NCBI RefSeq assembly: GCF_015223105.1 | Contig: NZ_JADFTZ010000005.1 | Location: forward strand, 143,610 to 207,609 | Length of the DNA stretch: 64,000 nucleotides | Direction: 5' to 3' | DNA from: Flavobacterium proteolyticum | GTDB lineage: Bacteria; Bacteroidota; Bacteroidia; Flavobacteriales; Flavobacteriaceae | Shown: piece by piece, positions 61,095-64,000 of the stretch | Layout of the letters: every line of letters begins with the position of its first letter | Numbering within the stretch: the first letter of the stretch is position 1 | The notes under the pieces: generated by a model | The model's database searches: none | What the model was told of the DNA's origin: nothing | What the model saw: the letters and a program-made list of their open reading frames with translations, nothing else | Translations under genes and position numbers: made by a program

Positions 61095-61635
61095 ACCACA
61101 TGTTTTTTAATTTATCTTTGCTAAAATTATTACCCCAACCATTTTCTTCCGAAAACTTTGAAAATTCAAAAAATTTGATATCGGGGATTTGTTTTATTTC
61201 GAGTTTTGCAATTCTCAATACTTCTAAAGTTGGTTTTAGAGAGAATAGACTAAATTTTCCAGTTGCGCCATATAAATTTCCAGTTCCGATTTCAATTACA
61301 TTTCCAATCATATCGATAAAGTTTTTGTCGAGAGAATTATAGAAAATATACAACTCGTTAAATTCATTAATTGAAAGCGTTTTATAATTAGAAGGATTAT
61401 TGTCAGGATGTTCTTCTAAAATATTCCAAGGATTTAAATCTTCAATTTTTTCATCCCAAATATCTAATCGATCAGTATTAGTAAACTCCCAAAGAGTTTC
61501 CAATATTTTATATATCCATTTATTATCAATATTTTTTTCAAAAGCATATTGTTCAATGCATTTCACACCAAATGCAAATCTACCTCGTATTGAGATTTTT
61601 TTTAATTTTTTAGTTATGAAAAAGTTTTGAAACAT
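61093..61635 (-). CDS. cytosolic protein, possible immunity protein
   Basis: 180 residues: KISIRGRFAFGVKCIEQYAFEKNIDN, then ETLWEFTNTDRLDIWDEKIEDLNPWNILEEHP and IEIGTGNLYGATGKFSLFSLKPTLEVLRIAKLE, an alpha-helical protein of the size and style of polymorphic-toxin immunity proteins, though I cannot name the family. Stop TAA is formed by the attC-like terminal GTTA. ATG at 61635. Confidence 0.58.
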   Translation of the reverse strand: MFQNFFITKKLKKISIRGRFAFGVKCIEQYAFEKNIDNKWIYKILETLWEFTNTDRLDIWDEKIEDLNPWNILEEHPDNNPSNYKTLSINEFNELYIFYNSLDKNFIDMIGNVIEIGTGNLYGATGKFSLFSLKPTLEVLRIAKLEIKQIPDIKFFEFSKFSEENGWGNNFSKDKLKNMW

Positions 61636-61656
61636 AGTGCTAAGTAAATATGTGGT

Positions 61657-61786
61657 AACGTTCTGCGGCTTGCTCTCAGTGGCGTTGCGCCAACACCAAG
61701 CCATTACAAATATAACAAAACATTCCATTCAGCAGCGGATTTTCCGTAGGAAAATCCGGAAGTAGCCATTGAAGCAAACCGCTGTT
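61657..61786 (-). repeat. attC-like site 35, main family
   Basis: GTTGCGCCAACACC variant. Octamer at 61707-61714. Confidence 0.88.
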
Positions 61787-61797
61787 GTAAGCAGTTT

Positions 61798-62301
61798 TTA
61801 TCTTCCTACGAAATGTTGGTCTTTCAAATCAGCTGGATATTTAATAGATTTAAGATATTCCCAGTCAACATTTTTTCGAATTTCTTTGAAATCTAATTCG
61901 CTTATTTTTTTATAATTAAGAACAAAAAATGTTTCTATAAAGTCTAACATCATTTCACAAAATCCAATAAATTCACCATTTGGGTTATCTTTTATTTTTG
62001 AAGCAAAAAATTGAACATTATAACCTTTAATGGCTTCTTTTGAAAATGTATGTGGCGGAAGAATTACTAAACTTTTTTCAATACCGTCAAAACTTTTTAT
62101 GTGTTCAGGTATATTTTTATAATCACAAGAGTCAAAAAATATTCCGAAACTATGGGTCCATTTACTATTTTCAATTATTTTAAATTTCTTGATTATATTT
62201 TCGATTACAAAACCCTCAAAGTATTCCAAAGTTTTATAATGAATAGGTAATGCTTTAACTTCTGTTTCGTCAAAAAGTTCAATAATAAATTTACGGTTCA
62301 T
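61798..62301 (-). CDS. cytosolic protein, function unknown
   Basis: 167 residues beginning MNRKFIIELFDETEVKALPIHY. Contains KTLEYFEGFVIENIIKKFKIIENSKWTHSFGIFFDSCDYKN and SLVILPPHTFSKEAIKGYNVQFFASKI, an alpha/beta protein with a Leu-Pro-Pro-His turn; ends DLKDQHFVGR. No family recognised. ATG 62301. Confidence 0.57.
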   Translation of the reverse strand: MNRKFIIELFDETEVKALPIHYKTLEYFEGFVIENIIKKFKIIENSKWTHSFGIFFDSCDYKNIPEHIKSFDGIEKSLVILPPHTFSKEAIKGYNVQFFASKIKDNPNGEFIGFCEMMLDFIETFFVLNYKKISELDFKEIRKNVDWEYLKSIKYPADLKDQHFVGR

Positions 62302-62322
62302 AGTTTTTCTAAAATTGCTTAC

Positions 62323-62452
62323 AACGTTCTGTGGCTTGCTCTCAGTGGCGTTGCACCAACACCAAGCCATTACAAATATAACAAAACATTCCATTCAGCA
62401 GCGGATTTTCCGTAGGAAAATCCGGAAGTAGCCATTGAAGCAAACCGCTGTT
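62323..62452 (-). repeat. attC-like site 36, main family
   Basis: AACGTTCTGTGGCTTG left end. Octamer at 62373-62380. Shares GTTGTACAACG flank with site 13. Confidence 0.88.
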
Positions 62453-62464
62453 GTACAACGTTTT

Positions 62465-63109
62465 TTATTCTACTTTTTTAATTATTCCATAATCAACTTT
62501 TTCCTCAAAATTTGCTTTTGACCTATAAACATAACTTCCATCTTCCAAAACATCAATGATTTGAACGTCAATTTCCTTACCAATCAAATGTTTTAAACGT
62601 GGTTCTGTCATTTTTTTATAGGTTAAAACATAATGACAACCAGAAATCCATTTTATATAATAAATTTGTTCGCCTCCTTTGAAAATTTCTCTTTGAACTT
62701 TTCTTTTCCGTTTAATTTTGGTGTCTCTATAAAGTACATGTTTGTATTCGTAAATTCCAGTTTTGAATTTTTCGCAAGCTTTACACTCCTCTTCATTTAG
62801 GCTTTTATTTTCGTATTTATTATTTATGAATTCAAAAGTTGAATCGTAACAATTATTTTTTAGTTTACTGTCAGGATAATATTGTATTCCGAGAAGATAT
62901 TGTCGAAGTTGCTCAATATTATACTCATTTTTATATGTTGTTTTGTTCGTAAGAATTGTTACTTGACTAATTTTCGCTTCATTATTCACACAGAAATTTA
63001 CAGTAACATATTCAATACTTTTTACGTCTTCAACAAAGAATTTTTTCTGCACTTGTCCGAATGTGTTTGTGAAAACTAAAAGTGCTAATAACAATATTAT
63101 TTTGTTCAA
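62465..63109 (-). CDS. secreted protein, function unknown
   Basis: 214 residues with signal peptide (ILLLALLVFTNTFGQ). Repeated cysteines (FCVN, NNCYDS, EECKACEKF, SGCHYV) suggest disulfides or metal ligation. Beta-rich body with YIKWISGCHYVLTYKKMTEP. Its cassette has the same GTTGTACAACGTT termini as 44934. Not recognised. Confidence 0.58.
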   Translation of the reverse strand: MNKIILLLALLVFTNTFGQVQKKFFVEDVKSIEYVTVNFCVNNEAKISQVTILTNKTTYKNEYNIEQLRQYLLGIQYYPDSKLKNNCYDSTFEFINNKYENKSLNEEECKACEKFKTGIYEYKHVLYRDTKIKRKRKVQREIFKGGEQIYYIKWISGCHYVLTYKKMTEPRLKHLIGKEIDVQIIDVLEDGSYVYRSKANFEEKVDYGIIKKVE

Positions 63110-63135
63110 TTTTTAGGTGTTTTTAAATGTTGTAC

Positions 63136-63265
63136 AACGTTCTGCGGCTTGCTCTCAGTGGCGTTACACCAATACCAAGCCATTACAAATATAACAAAAC
63201 ATTCCATTCAGCAGCGGATTTTCCGTAGGAAAATCCGGAAGTAGCCATTGAAGCAAACCGGTGTT
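63136..63265 (-). repeat. attC-like site 37, main family
   Basis: Right end CCGGTGTT, as in site 14; next-cassette box GTTGGCA. Octamer at 63186-63193. Confidence 0.87.
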
Positions 63266-63277
63266 GGCAACAGTATT

Positions 63278-63865
63278 TTAAAAATCGTCGAATGTTATTC
63301 TTCTATACGAACTAAGAATCTTTTTTTTGTCATCTTCATTAAATTCAAAATCAATTTTTATCAAATTACGTGAAACTGGCATTCTTTCATCTATCATTAA
63401 TACATCTTCTATTAAATATTCTCCAATTAATCTATTCGAACTTAAGCAACCTGATTGATAATCAACTCGATATATTGTATCGTTGATTGCTTTTAAGGTT
63501 AATTCAGTTTTCCATTTAAACTCATTTCGCCTTAAAAGCCCTTCATATGCAATTGCTTTTATTGTTCCATTTGGATATTCAATAAGATTTAAAAGCTCTT
63601 TATCAGTCGCATTTTCCATAATCCATCTTCTTCGATTAACTTCCTTTTCTGTTGACATACCATTACCACCAACACCATTTGAAATTCCATGAATTTCAGC
63701 AATTTTGATTGAATCTTTTATTTTCCCTCTAATTTCAGACCAGTTAAACGACCATTTTTTTTCATAGTAAGCTGAAAACACTGTAACAATACCGATTCCT
63801 ATTATTGTAAGAATTGGGATAGCGATTGAAAAACGATATTTTCTATTTTTATACTTATTTTCCAT
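63278..63865 (-). CDS. membrane-anchored protein, function unknown
   Basis: 195 residues: basic N-terminus, one helix (FSIAIPILTIIGIGIVTVFSAYY), then a soluble domain with HGISNGVGGNGMSTEKEVNRRRWIMENATDKELLNLIEYPNGTIKAIAYEGLLRR, which resembles a HEAT-like helical repeat unit often seen in flavobacterial lipoproteins, and a strand-rich end. ATG 63865. Confidence 0.58.
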   Translation of the reverse strand: MENKYKNRKYRFSIAIPILTIIGIGIVTVFSAYYEKKWSFNWSEIRGKIKDSIKIAEIHGISNGVGGNGMSTEKEVNRRRWIMENATDKELLNLIEYPNGTIKAIAYEGLLRRNEFKWKTELTLKAINDTIYRVDYQSGCLSSNRLIGEYLIEDVLMIDERMPVSRNLIKIDFEFNEDDKKKILSSYRRITFDDF

Positions 63866-63874
63866 ATTGTTGCC

Positions 63875-64000
63875 AACGTTCTGCGGCTTGCTCTCAGTGG
63901 CGTTGCACCAACACCAAGCCTTTACAAATATAACAAAACATTCCATTCAGCAGCGGATTTTCCGTAGGAAAATCCGGAAGTAGCCATTGAAGCAAACCGC
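63875..64000 (-). repeat. attC-like site 38, main family, cut by window edge
   Basis: Complete except for the last bases (ends AGCAAACCGC). Octamer at 63925-63932. Shows that the array continues beyond the window. Confidence 0.87.

Noticed and set aside
37544..64000. CRISPR array
   Set aside because: Repeats are about 130 bases and the intervals are gene-sized and variable; no 25-40 base repeat/spacer pattern and no cas genes.
37544..64000. MITE or insertion-sequence family as explanation of the repeats
   Set aside because: Flanks of a repeat are not direct duplications; instead the two ends of each interval between repeats are complementary, and orientation is always the same.
1..64000. 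tRNA, rRNA or riboswitch genes
   Set aside because: No cloverleaf, rRNA core or known riboswitch motif was recognised by eye on either strand.

Overview
The window looks like a chromosomal segment of a Flavobacterium-like member of the Bacteroidota. It is AT-rich, start sites mostly lack Shine-Dalgarno sequences, and TAnnTTTG promoter elements recur. It carries porQ of type IX secretion and the order lon-porQ-cmk, plus DUF4293/rho, tpiA, a TlpA-like thioredoxin, a DoxX/MauE membrane protein, DUF1599 and folP. This assignment is from gene content and memory, not from a search. I see no rRNA, tRNA, CRISPR array, transposase or phage structural gene.

Positions 1-34200 are ordinary core chromosome. 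They hold a LOG-family hydrolase, an M48 lipoprotein peptidase, a UMF1-type MFS transporter, Lon, PorQ, CMP kinase, an MlaDFE-type lipid transporter (mlaE-mlaF-mlaD), dihydrolipoyl dehydrogenase, an MsbA-like ABC exporter with truA, Rho, triose-phosphate isomerase, dihydropteroate synthase, RlmH, a cysteine-desulfurase-like enzyme, an LpxL-like acyltransferase, a rhomboid protease and a SIMPL protein. The accessory exception is a stand-alone TIR-domain gene (12000-12941) with a 46-residue membrane peptide gene beside it. Several intergenic gaps carry dispersed repeats.

From about 34290 to the right edge the architecture changes completely. I count 38 copies of a folded repeat of about 125-190 bases (most are 130), separating 37 short units. 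Nearly every unit holds one minus-strand gene, usually a small lipoprotein, secreted, membrane or immunity-like protein; two units hold no recognisable gene. The repeats behave like integron attC sites. Each begins AACGTT and ends GTT on the plus strand, has two imperfectly complementary arms that covary between sequence families, and the two ends of each unit are complementary to each other in a unit-specific way, as expected of R'/R'' boxes of mobile cassettes. No integrase gene lies in the window. Site decay at the left end and gene orientation predict attI and intI beyond the right edge; otherwise this is an integrase-less attC cluster.

The most unusual trait is that 29 of the 38 sites contain an exact minus-strand TAnnTTTG element, the Bacteroidota -7 promoter motif, aimed at the next cassette gene, and five more miss by one base. 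Each cassette would thus bring a promoter for its downstream neighbour, unlike classical integrons that rely on one Pc promoter. Two sets of cassettes are related to each other (46196 and 54534; the ORF-less 42139 and 59974), one cassette gene uses its attC as its C-terminal coding sequence, and a three-gene crp-pfpI-VOC unit at the distal end carries a perfect CRP-type palindrome.
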